DNA of 54,533 nt from a virus, in the IMG/VR virus record IMGVR_UViG_3300044648_000041, positions 1-54,533 of that record; one strand, given 5' to 3'. Numbering within the stretch: position 1 is the first letter of the stretch; every line of letters begins with the position of its first letter. This document shows positions 54,034 to 54,533 of this stretch, piece by piece. Below the pieces are notes generated by a model, which saw only the letters and a program-made list of their open reading frames with translations, was not told the DNA's origin and ran no database searches. A program made the position numbers and the translations under genes.

Positions 54034-54533
54034 TCAAACCCTTACCGTAAGTGCGTTGGTACCGCTGAGTATGTACAACCCCTGGACCGGTACACCCCCG
54101 CTTGCCGCCGCCGCGTTGCTGGCGAAGGTCGGGAAGCTGCGGGGCTTGCGGTAGTTAATCAGCGTTCCGTTCTGGTGATAGTCCACCGAGTCGCTGGCCT
54201 GAACGGTACCGCCGAGGGTAGACACGCCGCCCGGTGCCGCGTAGCCGCGAGCCTGTACATTGTTCTGCCCGCCCGAGTTGAAGAAGTTGAAAGGTGTACG
54301 CTTGTGGAAACCATGGAAGTAAGCCGCTTCCACTTGGTTGTTCCACGCCTGGTTCGCGTCCCCGAACTGCATGCCGTAAACTTCGTCGTTCGTGAACCCG
54401 TCCCCCAGTCCGCACGAGTAGCGGTTTCCAATGTGCTGATTGGATCCACCGTTGAACACCACCAGGGCGGTACCGTTGGCACCGAAGGGCGCATATATCA
54501 GGCTACCGCTTATACGGTCCCCGGCGCCGTTAT
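54034..54533 (-). CDS. Second tailspike, C-terminal part (continues from base 1)
   Basis: The 3' part of the gene that starts at 986. Positions 54407-54533 repeat 1-127, so the unique part is 54034-54406. It contains beta-helix turns (NRYSCGLGDGFTNDEVYGMQ, NNVQARGYAAPGGVSTLGGT) and ends GLYILSGTNALTVRV. Its stop lies one base before the phosphoesterase start. Confidence 0.85.
   Translation of the reverse strand, partial: NGAGDRISGSLIYAPFGANGTALVVFNGGSNQHIGNRYSCGLGDGFTNDEVYGMQFGDANQAWNNQVEAAYFHGFHKRTPFNFFNSGGQNNVQARGYAAPGGVSTLGGTVQASDSVDYHQNGTLINYRKPRSFPTFASNAAAASGGVPVQGLYILSGTNALTVRV
54407..54533. repeat. 127-bp terminal direct repeat, right copy
   Basis: Exact copy of positions 1-127. Removing one copy gives a 54,406-bp circle in which the tailspike reading frame is continuous. 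Confidence 0.95.

Noticed and set aside
1-54533. Insertion sequences or transposases
   Set aside because: No transposase motifs or inverted-repeat-bounded elements were seen.

Overview
The window is one complete genome of a temperate podovirus-like (short-tailed) phage, given as a linear contig. The first 127 bases are repeated exactly as the last 127, and a tailspike gene is cut at that junction. Rejoining it (986 + 373 = 1359 nt) keeps a single open frame, so the unit is a circle of 54,406 bp. A host with an outer membrane is implied by the nested Rz/Rz1 spanin pair, the endolysin with a signal-anchor-like N-terminus, and other lipoproteins. The head-neck module (PF12236-type portal, Bbp19-like protein, capsid, nozzle) resembles Bordetella phage BPP-1 relatives, so a (beta)proteobacterial host is likely. 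No host was identified by search.

Layout. The minus strand from about 31.7 kb down to 1, continuing across the junction to about 50.6 kb, carries the late genes. In order these are a small-terminase-like protein, a block of virion/fibre proteins (including a clan GH-A glycosidase and a GDPD-domain fibre), large terminase, portal, scaffold, capsid, adaptor and nozzle. Internal virion proteins follow, ending in a 2543-residue polyvalent protein, then two beta-helix tailspikes, a metallophosphoesterase and the lysis cassette. Minus-strand early genes (35.7-32.3 kb) are a small HTH regulator, a zinc-ribbon protein, a C5 methyltransferase with a second reading frame inside it, and a primase-helicase. 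They end in an AT-rich cluster of ten TTAATAC words that looks like an origin. The plus strand (35.8-49.9 kb) holds small early genes, a tyrosine integrase beside a tRNA-Cys-like attP candidate, and a replication/recombination set (DUF2800, DUF2815 SSB-like, family A DNA polymerase, dNMP kinase, exonuclease, VRR-NUC, SNF2 helicase). It finishes with many tiny membrane proteins.

Regulation can be read directly. Four plus-strand promoters (TTGAC-like -35, 17-nt spacer) each have a TATC-N3-TGATA operator overlapping the -10. Two further copies lie at the HTH-gene promoter and at the 50.5 kb promoter. On the minus strand a TTGATG box recurs upstream of at least five late units, often just after a terminator hairpin, suggesting terminator-promoter modules.

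The best leads are the two-frame methyltransferase locus, the multi-enzyme internal virion protein, the operator regulon, the origin-like iteron cluster, and the virion glycosidase/GDPD proteins. All function calls come from reading motifs; no database search was run.
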